A DNA stretch of 33,268 nt from contig BOBG01000013.1 in the NCBI GenBank assembly GCA_026002265.1, forward strand, positions 1 to 33,268, in the 5' to 3' direction. Under the pieces are notes generated by a model. It did no database searches. It was not told the origin of the DNA and worked only from the letters and a program-made list of their open reading frames with translations. The DNA comes from Spirochaetia bacterium. Its GTDB lineage: Bacteria; Spirochaetota; Spirochaetia; Treponematales; Breznakiellaceae. Positions 1-6,128 of this stretch are shown here, piece after piece. A program made the translations under genes and the position numbers. Every line of letters starts with the position of its first letter. The stretch's first letter is position 1.

Positions 1-24
1 ATTCTTTCCTAAAGAGGCTGCTGC
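1..24 (+). repeat. 24-nt direct repeat, copy 1
   Basis: These 24 nt are identical to 3232-3255, which form the leader and ribosome binding site of the beta-helix gene at 3256. Here they are read as the first visible codons of a truncated reading frame. A shorter piece (AGAGGCTGCTG) recurs at 4140-4150. The repeat may be the 5' leader of a dispersed family of surface-protein genes, one copy of which ended up inside or fused to coding sequence. Confidence 0.75.
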
Positions 25-166
25 CACGCAGATGATCAATCTCAATGCACCGACCCGGTTGACGGAATCTGAGTATTTTTCGCTGCTGAATGCGGTTGAA
101 TATTGGGATATTTCCTTTGGAAGATTGGAATTACATACACAAGATGCGATTCTCTTTTTTGAATAA
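2..166 (+). CDS. C-terminal end of an unidentified protein (5' truncated by window)
   Basis: An open frame runs from the window edge to TAA at 164-166 and gives 54 residues ending in DAILFFE. I recognise no family. Its first eight codons are the 24-nt repeat that elsewhere is an untranslated leader, so the real gene might begin at the internal ATG at 32 (44 codons) and the upstream reading could be accidental. No start or ribosome binding site can be judged because the sequence begins here. Confidence 0.4.
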   Translation, partial: FFPKEAAATQMINLNAPTRLTESEYFSLLNAVEYWDISFGRLELHTQDAILFFE

Positions 167-172
167 TGTCCC

Positions 173-355
173 TTGAACTAGTGAGCTACCCTAGCTTTTA
201 GGCTAGGGCTTCCTGTTTCGTAGACAGAACTTGTTGTAGTACACTCCTACTGCAGCGGTTCTTGTCTCCGTAGGCCTTTATTTTTATCCTGAAGAGTTGG
301 AGCTTTATTCGTTGAGTCAAGGGTGGGTTGATATTTGCAAAGACGAGGCGGTTGA
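173..355 (-). mobile_element. Probable right-end relic of an IS200/IS605-type (tnpB) element, with possible omega-RNA hairpin
   Basis: Read on the minus strand, this stretch encodes a short tail ending STKQEALA and stop, which resembles TnpB C-termini. It is followed by a 7-bp hairpin (CCCTAGC at 189-195 with GCTAGGG at 202-208) and then TTCAA at 173-177. IS200/IS605 right ends have this order: end of tnpB, foldback hairpin, cleavage tetranucleotide of TCAA type. The same region specifies the 3' end of omega RNA in TnpB systems. No longer tnpB frame remains, and the aat-like gene starts at the inner edge, so this looks like a decayed remnant. Identification is from remembered patterns, not a database match. 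Confidence 0.45.
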
Positions 356-1036
356 ATGAATAAGGAAATACGGTTTATTCCCGGAATCGGTGCGTTCGTT
401 TCGCCGGAAGATGATGTTGAAGATTTTCTTGACACCTTGATCGCCATTGATTACCGGGAGGAATTTTGCGTTTCAACAAACTTTTCCCCTCAGTTTATCG
501 CCCGGCTCATGGAGGCTGGTTTTCTTGTTATGGCACAAGACAATATTCTCCTGCCGAAGATTCATATTGAACGTTCCCTTCTTTTTTTTGAAGATATGCA
601 TATCAAAAAATCTATCCGTCATCTCCTTCCCCGGTATGAATTACGTTATGATACTGATTTTGATCATATTGTTGACCAATGCATCGCGGTTCATGGCGAA
701 GGCTGGTTGGTACCGAATTTGGTACGAGGAATCCGCCAGATTCGCCAGTCTAAACGTACAAAAATCCGGCCAGTTTCTTTTGGTGTATACCGTGACGGAG
801 TGCTTCGGGCTGGTGAATTTGGAATTGTGGCTGGCGGTGTGTACACTAGTTATTCCGGTTATACTGATGAAAATAACGCCGGTACCGTACAACTCATTTT
901 AATGACTGAATTTCTGAGAGATAATGGTTTTTCGTTTTTGGATTTTGGCATGCCGATGGATTATAAAAGTGATTTAGGCGCTCATGTCGTTGACACGCAA
1001 ACTTTTGTATCATTATTCCGGAATGCGCGTAATTAA
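356..1036 (+). CDS. aat: Leucyl/phenylalanyl-tRNA--protein transferase family protein
   Basis: The 226-residue product is expected to move Leu or Phe from aminoacyl-tRNA to the N-terminus of proteins bearing basic residues, feeding the ClpS/ClpAP N-degron route in the cytoplasm. The stretch with FFEDMHIKKS around residue 75 matches the family segment FPEDMHISRS, and the C-terminal half has the expected order: a G-rich core, FSFLDFGMPMD, then SDLGAHVVDTQTFVSLF, corresponding to the family's LGA...R..F end. The N-terminal WWSPDPR signature is replaced by LLPKIHIERS, so substrate choice may differ. The ATG has a GAGGCGG ribosome binding site. It is a single gene between a transposon relic and the palindrome array; clpS is not in the window. 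Confidence 0.75.
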   Translation: MNKEIRFIPGIGAFVSPEDDVEDFLDTLIAIDYREEFCVSTNFSPQFIARLMEAGFLVMAQDNILLPKIHIERSLLFFEDMHIKKSIRHLLPRYELRYDTDFDHIVDQCIAVHGEGWLVPNLVRGIRQIRQSKRTKIRPVSFGVYRDGVLRAGEFGIVAGGVYTSYSGYTDENNAGTVQLILMTEFLRDNGFSFLDFGMPMDYKSDLGAHVVDTQTFVSLFRNARN

Positions 1037-1063
1037 AAATTCCAAAAAAAAAAAAGGGAAAGA

Positions 1064-1630
1064 TCCACGAATGTCACGAATTAACACGAATAAGAAAGAT
1101 TATTAATAAGAAGTATTCATTAGTGAATATTTGTGTGTATTCGTGGATCCAGAAAGAGCGGTCCACGAATGTCGCAAATGTACACGAATAAGAGAAATTC
1201 ATTAGTGAATATTTGTGTGTATTCGTGGACTGTAATTATATAGATAAAGCGCGGTCCACGAATGTCGCAAATGTACACGAATAAGAAGTATTCATTAGTG
1301 AATATTCGTGTGTATTCGTGGATCCAGAAAAAGCGGTCCACGGATGTCACAAATGTACACGAATTAAGAAAGATTATTAGTGAATATTCGTGTGTATTCG
1401 TGGATCCGGAAAGAGCGGTCCACGAATGTCGCAAATGTACACGAATAAGAAAGATTCATTAGTGAATAGTCGTGTGTATTCGTGGATCCGGAAAGCGCGA
1501 TCCACGAATGTCGCAAATGTACACGAATAAGAAAGATTAACTAGTGTGTATTCGTGGATCCGGAAAGCGCGGTCCACGAATGTCGCAAATGTACACGAAT
1601 AAGAGAAATTCATTAGTGTGTATTGGTGGA
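1064..1630. repeat. Tandem array of seven palindromic units (58-97 bp, core 82 bp)
   Basis: Units begin with TCCACGAATG at 1064, 1162, 1255, 1337, 1419, 1501 and 1573. Three consecutive units are exactly 82 bp; the outer ones are longer or shortened. A full unit can fold on itself: TCCACGAAT pairs with ATTCGTGGA at its end, ACACGAATA with TATTCGTGT inside that, and TTCA with TGAA at the tip. Units are joined by a GATCCGGAAAGCGCGG-like linker. Unit 6 has lost its inner right arm. The array fills the 612-nt gap between aat and rlmI and holds no credible gene; open frames across it only translate the repeat. Arms with CACGAAT/ATTCGTG resemble a repeat family I recall from many environmental bacterial genomes. 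Confidence 0.9.
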
Positions 1631-1648
1631 CATCTTTAAAAGGATTGT

Positions 1649-2914
1649 ATGACTCGAATAATCGTGAATTCTCATGGAGAAGACCGGATTCTCCGCGGAC
1701 ATCCGTGGGTGTATGACAACGAAATACTCCGGATCATTGGAAATGACGTGTTGATTCCGGGTGAAGTTGTTGATGTTGAAAGTTCTCACAAAAGCTATCT
1801 GGGGCGGGCTTTGGCAAATCCTCACTCAAAAATCAGCGCCCGGATATTCAGCCATTCAAAAGAAGGTTTGGACAAAGGTTTTTTTAAACGTAAAATCCGG
1901 GAAAGTCTTGAGCGCCGCAGCGGTTTTGATATTCAACGCGATTCGTTCCGGATTATTTTTGGAGAAGCGGATTTTTTGCCGGGACTCATCGTGGATCGTT
2001 TTGTCGGCTGGCCCTTGGACGAGATTGAATCTGCCCTTCCTTCATTTCCGGTTGAATTTCCCCAGATATTTTCCCGGTGCGGACCGCCGCGCTCGTGGCT
2101 TGGGATTCAATGTTTGACATTCGGTATGGACAGTCGCCGGGATCAGATTCTTGAGGCGCTGGACGAGGTTCTTCCGGATAAACCATCCGGTGTTATCGAA
2201 AAGTCCGGCTCGAAAGTCCGTGAACTCGAAGGTTTGGAACCGTGCGATGCTATGATCCGGGGTACATTTCCCGACAACGGCATCGTTATATTTGAAAATA
2301 ATTTTCCTTTCGTTGTTCCCTCCGCGGGTCAAAAAACCGGGCATTTTTTGGATCAGCGTGAAAACCGGCGGCAGACCGCTCATTATGCGGCTGGCAAAAC
2401 GGTTCTCGACCTTTGCTGCTATACTGGAGCTTTTGCTATGCACTGCGCTCGTCATGGTGCCTTGTCAGTGACTGCGGTTGATGCGTCAGCGGATGCGCTT
2501 GAACTTGTGCAGACAAATGCCCGTCTTAACGGCGTGGCTATTGATTCGGTCAAGGCTGATGTCTTCGATCTTTTGCCGGCCTATCAACGAGAAAACCGGC
2601 ATTTTGATCTTATCATTCTCGATCCGCCGGCATTTGCAAAAAGTCACCACGATCTTGATCGTGCAAGCGCTGGTTACAAACAGCTCAACTTCCGAGCCTT
2701 CAACCTTTTGAATCCGGGCGGTATTCTCATAACCTGTTCATGCAGTCAAGCTTTTGACGAGTACCGGTTTAAGGCGATGATTACATCAGCAGCACTCGAT
2801 GCGGACCGGCGTATCGTACAAGTCGATTTCCGGTATCAAGACACTGATCATCCCATTCTCATTGGTTACGGGGAATCTCTTTACTTAAAATGCGGAGTGT
2901 ACCGGGTACTTTGA
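1649..2914 (+). CDS. rlmI: Class I SAM-dependent 23S rRNA methyltransferase, RlmI-like (PUA domain plus methyltransferase)
   Basis: The 421-residue cytoplasmic enzyme probably makes a 5-methylcytosine in 23S rRNA. The N-terminal ~75 residues (ILRGHPWVYDNEI and following) form a PUA RNA-binding domain. A central RlmI-type domain precedes the Rossmann methyltransferase: SAM motif I is VLDLCCYTGAFA, the acidic residue VTAVDAS follows, and the catalytic-loop motif is ILDPPAFAKS. A later TCSCSQ segment provides the cysteines expected of m5C enzymes. The ATG follows an AAAAGGA ribosome binding site at about 1639. Length fits the family (about 390-420). The gene stands alone, with the palindrome array upstream and a minisatellite touching its stop codon. 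Confidence 0.85.
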   Translation: MTRIIVNSHGEDRILRGHPWVYDNEILRIIGNDVLIPGEVVDVESSHKSYLGRALANPHSKISARIFSHSKEGLDKGFFKRKIRESLERRSGFDIQRDSFRIIFGEADFLPGLIVDRFVGWPLDEIESALPSFPVEFPQIFSRCGPPRSWLGIQCLTFGMDSRRDQILEALDEVLPDKPSGVIEKSGSKVRELEGLEPCDAMIRGTFPDNGIVIFENNFPFVVPSAGQKTGHFLDQRENRRQTAHYAAGKTVLDLCCYTGAFAMHCARHGALSVTAVDASADALELVQTNARLNGVAIDSVKADVFDLLPAYQRENRHFDLIILDPPAFAKSHHDLDRASAGYKQLNFRAFNLLNPGGILITCSCSQAFDEYRFKAMITSAALDADRRIVQVDFRYQDTDHPILIGYGESLYLKCGVYRVL

Positions 2915-3059
2915 GAAGTTAAAGAAAAACAACGAGAGGTCAAAAGAGAGTCATTTGGACTTGAAAAAAAATAACGAGAGGTTAAAAGAAAGCCGTTTGA
3001 ACTTGAAAAAAAACAATGAGAAATCAAAAGAGAGTCATTTGGACTTGAAAAAAACAACC
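2912..3059 (+). repeat. 42-bp minisatellite abutting the rlmI stop codon
   Basis: The AACGAGAGG-type segment recurs at 2931, 2973, 3015 and (degenerate) 3057, exactly 42 nt apart, giving three full units plus partial ends. Forty-two nt is fourteen codons, and one frame reads a repeating L-D-L-K-K-N-N-E-R-x-K-E-S-x, i.e. two heptads of a strongly charged coiled coil. That frame has no ATG, only a TTG at 2955, so an expressed protein is doubtful. It may be a fragment of a coiled-coil gene. Confidence 0.8.
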
Positions 3060-3079
3060 AGAACTGTACCAAGAATCAT

Positions 3080-3162
3080 GAGGGGGTGTCTTCCCCCTGC
3101 CTCTATCTCGACAGGCTCGATAACCGGTCATCGAGCCTGTCGAGATGCCGGCACCCCCCTCT
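3080..3162. repeat. REP-like palindrome with perfect 17-bp stem
   Basis: Arms 3105-3121 (ATCTCGACAGGCTCGAT) and 3130-3146 are exact reverse complements around an 8-nt loop AACCGGTC. They are enclosed by a weaker outer pair, GAGGGGGTG at 3080-3088 and CACCCCCCTC at 3152-3161. No T tract follows, so a classical intrinsic terminator is unlikely; it looks like a dispersed palindromic intergenic element. The remainder of the 2915-3255 gap holds only the minisatellite and the leader of the next gene. Confidence 0.8.
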
Positions 3163-3231
3163 TGATTGTCAGCCAGTACCCATGATAACGATGAATTCTG
3201 ATCACCCTTTACTCTTTTCTCTTAACATGTT

Positions 3232-3255
3232 ATTCTTTCCTAAAGAGGCTGCTGC
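3232..3255 (+). promoter_or_regulatory. Leader and ribosome binding site of the beta-helix gene (copy 2 of the 24-nt repeat)
   Basis: This stretch is identical to bases 1-24 and supplies AAAGAGG about 7 nt before the ATG at 3256. The partial third copy at 4140-4150 lies just after the stop of the same gene and is followed by TGCGG rather than a start codon, as if another family member once began there. Confidence 0.7.
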
Positions 3256-4137
3256 ATGAACAAACAAAGGGCTTTAGTCTTTCTAGTGCTGGCATTGGTG
3301 ATTACGGATTATGTCCATTCGCAGAGTGCCGGATTGTATGTAGGCGACACATTGACTGATGTCCCCTTTCAAGGGCGCGGAGGGATTTTGGCGCGATCCC
3401 TTGCCTGGATTAATGAAAACGCAGTGGATAACGGTGTGTATACTATCCGGCTGAATACCGGCGAAACAATCCTGGCGATGAATGTTGCGGCTCCTCATGA
3501 GGCTGAAAATGTTAGCATTACCATTACAACCGTAGGTATAAAAGAAGTGGTCATCAGTGTATACCTTGCCATGGACATGGGAAGGGACTCCGGCGCACCC
3601 TTTAGCTTAACCTTGGGTGGACACACAACTTTGAGAGGCATATCAGAAGGTCCTGTCCCCATGGTCAACGTCTATGCAACCTGTAATCTCACCATGTCAG
3701 GAAATGCAAAAATCACCGGCACAAGTGCAGACCTCAGCAGCGTAGTCTACATTGATGGCGGCACCTTCACCATGACAGATGATGCATCTATATCCGGCAA
3801 CAGCGCAGCGGCAGGAGGCGGAGTCTATGTTGCAGACGGCATCTTCACCATGAGCGGTAACGCATCTGTGTCAGGCAATAGCGCAGAATACGGCGGCGGG
3901 GTGTATGTGTGCGGCGGCACTTTCACCATGAGCGATAATGCATATATTTCATATAATAGTGCAGAATACGGCGGCGGGGTATATGTTTTCGAGGGGACTT
4001 TTACTATGAACGATAACGCTTCGGTATCAGATAATAGTGCCGCAAAATCAGGCGGCGGACTAATCGTTGACAATGGTACCTTTAGCATGAATGGCGAAGC
4101 CTCTGTATCGAACAATCATTATTATGGTGAAGAGTGA
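3256..4137 (+). CDS. Secreted beta-helix repeat protein (polymorphic outer-membrane-protein-like)
   Basis: The 293-residue product has a clear signal peptide (hydrophobic residues 5-17, cleavage near HSQS) and so is exported to the periplasm or surface. A non-repeat region of about 130 residues is followed by four to five 26-residue repeats of the form FTMSGNASVSGNSA-GGGVYV, typical of right-handed parallel beta-helices such as the Pmp/adhesin type. There is no C-terminal autotransporter barrel, so it is either a short secreted form or truncated; the last unit ends SNNHYYGEE. The repeats are near-identical at DNA level (78 nt), which favours slippage. Function unknown; adhesion is the usual guess for this class. 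Confidence 0.65.
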   Translation: MNKQRALVFLVLALVITDYVHSQSAGLYVGDTLTDVPFQGRGGILARSLAWINENAVDNGVYTIRLNTGETILAMNVAAPHEAENVSITITTVGIKEVVISVYLAMDMGRDSGAPFSLTLGGHTTLRGISEGPVPMVNVYATCNLTMSGNAKITGTSADLSSVVYIDGGTFTMTDDASISGNSAAAGGGVYVADGIFTMSGNASVSGNSAEYGGGVYVCGGTFTMSDNAYISYNSAEYGGGVYVFEGTFTMNDNASVSDNSAAKSGGGLIVDNGTFSMNGEASVSNNHYYGEE

Positions 4138-4354
4138 GGAGAGGCTGCTGTGCGGAATAGTTTGGTTAATATCTTTAACATAAAGCAACCCATTTCCATA
4201 AAAAAATTGTAACTATTCAGCCAGTTTTTGCTAATTCATTACGAAACAAAAAATTACATGAACTAGTCTCACAAAGACCAATTGTCATAATTCTTTATAA
4301 AATAAATAATTACTGAAATTCTGGCTAAATAGCAAATAAATTTACCGCAGTAAA
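4138..4354. other. AT-rich gap, no gene seen
   Basis: This convergent gap separates the beta-helix gene from the esterase gene. It contains the partial leader repeat at 4140-4150 and a small stem (AATTTAC 4339-4345 with GTAAATT 4350-4356) that overlaps the esterase stop codon. The stem could weakly assist termination but has no clear U tract. Confidence 0.5.
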
Positions 4355-5956
4355 TTACCGGGTACCCATGAGCTTACGCAGATTTGCGTCATCCAGCGGG
4401 GCAAAGCGGCTGTTGGTATCAAAAACCAGAGTGCCGGTTTTGCTTACGGGATCAAAGGGTTTCCACTCCAGGCCGGGCTGGCTAGGATTGCCGGTCTTGG
4501 CAAAATTGATCCAAGCTTGGGCTATTACATCCTGCATCTTGAAGACTTCAGCGGTCCCACCGGTGGCTTTGGTTATTTCTCGAAGGTTCATGTTATGGAA
4601 CACATAAGCCAGTTCTGAGCAGTGGAACGGAGTAATGCCGCCATTTGCAGGAGCTTCAAAATTGAACAGATAGTTGTACACCGGGGCAGTTCCACTCTGG
4701 GCTTTGTCCGCCAGGAAATTCAGGGTATTATTCCTGCGATCAATATCATAGAAATAGACGTCCTGGGATTTTTTTTCAGGGAAGAGTTTTTCCCACTCGG
4801 CCTTTATAGCCGCGGCATCACTGCCAAAACGCTCGCCAAGGTACCTGTCCGTTTCAGCACCAGTCCAGTTGTTCTTGTTAATATTCTGGGCGATAAAAGC
4901 GAGGTTATTATGAGCAGCTTCGCCCATAACGGTACCCTGTATAAACGGTATAGCTTTGGCAAATTCGGGATAGCTAGACAAAAGCGTTTTTTCATCAATG
5001 GTAACGTTCCAGCCATTCAGACTTATGCCGAATTCTCTTCCCGCATCGGCAAGGGCTTTTTCACCGGCAGCCAGCAGCGTCCTGTATTCGGTGGTTTTAA
5101 TCTGATCAAGAGTAGCGGCAGTGAGCCCCAGATTCTGTACTGTCAGTTGGGCAATACGGTCTGCCTGCGCCTGGCTTATAGGGTTATAAATACTGCTATG
5201 ACCTATGGCTTTAGAAAAATATCCCTGCGCTTCGGGCATATGCATCAGAGACTGTACTTTGCGGCATCCGCCGGACTGTCCAAAGATGGTCACATTAGAA
5301 GGATCGCCGCCGAAATTGGCAATGTTGTCTTTAACCCACTGGAGGGCGGCAAGTAGATCATACTGACCAAGGTTGGCGCTATCTTTGTATTTATCGCCAA
5401 AGGAACTAAGGTTCAAATATCCCAGTACATTGAGCCGGTGGTTAACCGTTATCACGACTACATCGCCGAACTGGGCAAGGTTTCCGCCTTCGTAGGCAAC
5501 TGCTTCCTGAGCGGAGCCGTTATTGAAACTGCCGCCATGAATAAAGATCATGACTGCTCTTTTTCCGGAAAGGGACGGTGTCCACACATTCAGGAACTGA
5601 CATTCTTCAGCCTGAATACCGTAGCGGTGGGGCCACGCAAATTCATCAGCACCAACTGTTTTCTGCTCCGGAATTAAAGGGATCGCACCGTACACCTGGG
5701 CGGGTTTAACTCCCTGCCAGGCCGGAACCGGCTGCGGCTTCGCGTAACGCTCGGACACTACTGCATACTGGATTCCGTTAAAGGCCAGAACTCCATTGTG
5801 ATCCACAAAGCCTTTAAGCTGACCTGCCTGTGTATTGGCAATCGGCATTATGGGCGCTGTTGCGGGATAGGCAGTTGTCCTTTGTAATCCGCCGCTAGCG
5901 AACACAGATGAACCCGTCAGTACAAGAATTACACATACTCCCAACAATTGTTTCAT
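4355..5956 (-). CDS. Secreted type-B carboxylesterase (para-nitrobenzyl esterase family)
   Basis: This is a 533-residue alpha/beta hydrolase with a signal peptide (residues 1-20, cut near VFAS), so it acts outside the cytoplasmic membrane on carboxylic esters. Visible are the oxyanion-hole segment FIHGGSFNNG (139-148), the nucleophile elbow FGQSGGC with Ser228, a probable acid residue Glu346 in GTVMGEAAHN and the catalytic His445 in PFHCSELAYVF. The elbow is GQSGG rather than the commoner GESAG. Length is normal for the family. GGAGGATTTGTT before the ATG is a strong ribosome binding site. It lies 112 nt downstream of the esterase/metallo-beta-lactamase fusion on the same strand; both are secreted hydrolases and may be co-expressed. 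CCGG is rarer here than in neighbouring regions, consistent with acquisition. Confidence 0.9.
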   Translation of the reverse strand: MKQLLGVCVILVLTGSSVFASGGLQRTTAYPATAPIMPIANTQAGQLKGFVDHNGVLAFNGIQYAVVSERYAKPQPVPAWQGVKPAQVYGAIPLIPEQKTVGADEFAWPHRYGIQAEECQFLNVWTPSLSGKRAVMIFIHGGSFNNGSAQEAVAYEGGNLAQFGDVVVITVNHRLNVLGYLNLSSFGDKYKDSANLGQYDLLAALQWVKDNIANFGGDPSNVTIFGQSGGCRKVQSLMHMPEAQGYFSKAIGHSSIYNPISQAQADRIAQLTVQNLGLTAATLDQIKTTEYRTLLAAGEKALADAGREFGISLNGWNVTIDEKTLLSSYPEFAKAIPFIQGTVMGEAAHNNLAFIAQNINKNNWTGAETDRYLGERFGSDAAAIKAEWEKLFPEKKSQDVYFYDIDRRNNTLNFLADKAQSGTAPVYNYLFNFEAPANGGITPFHCSELAYVFHNMNLREITKATGGTAEVFKMQDVIAQAWINFAKTGNPSQPGLEWKPFDPVSKTGTLVFDTNSRFAPLDDANLRKLMGTR

Positions 5957-6128
5957 AACAAATCCTCCAGAAATTTATTTGTAAGGACACATTCCATACC
6001 TAATCGGCACAAAATTTTATGCCGGGATTAGCATTTTTTACCCATTTCCTGACTTATTCAGCCATAGTTCAGGGCATCGTCGTAACTCTGTCTTGATGGT
6101 AAATGACGTTGGCATTCTGCCCACCGCC
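5945..6128 (-). repeat. ~175-bp direct repeat, copy A
   Basis: This copy runs from the first codons of the esterase, through its ribosome binding site and upstream region, to the last ~19 codons of the fusion gene. It matches 7698-7870 almost perfectly: I see three substitutions, one 1-nt insertion and a 12-nt difference (GCATCGTCGTAA present here only). Both copies contain an imperfect hairpin of type TAATC-GGCA/TGCC-GATTA, possibly a regulatory site or part of the promoter region. Confidence 0.9.

Noticed and set aside
1120..1613. Open frames of 66-104 codons through the palindrome array
   Set aside because: They only translate the repeat units; the 82-bp period is not a multiple of three, and frames exist on both strands.
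1064..1630. CRISPR array
   Set aside because: Units are repeated along their whole length with only short conserved linkers, no unique spacers of constant size, and no cas genes nearby.
3105..3146. Rho-independent terminator after rlmI
   Set aside because: The stem is strong but no T tract follows on either strand.
2955..3185. Independent 76-residue gene starting at TTG
   Set aside because: It begins inside a minisatellite and ends through the palindrome; no ribosome binding site or promoter was seen.
4622..5356. 244-codon frame on the plus strand
   Set aside because: It is antisense to the well-supported carboxylesterase, with no recognisable domain.
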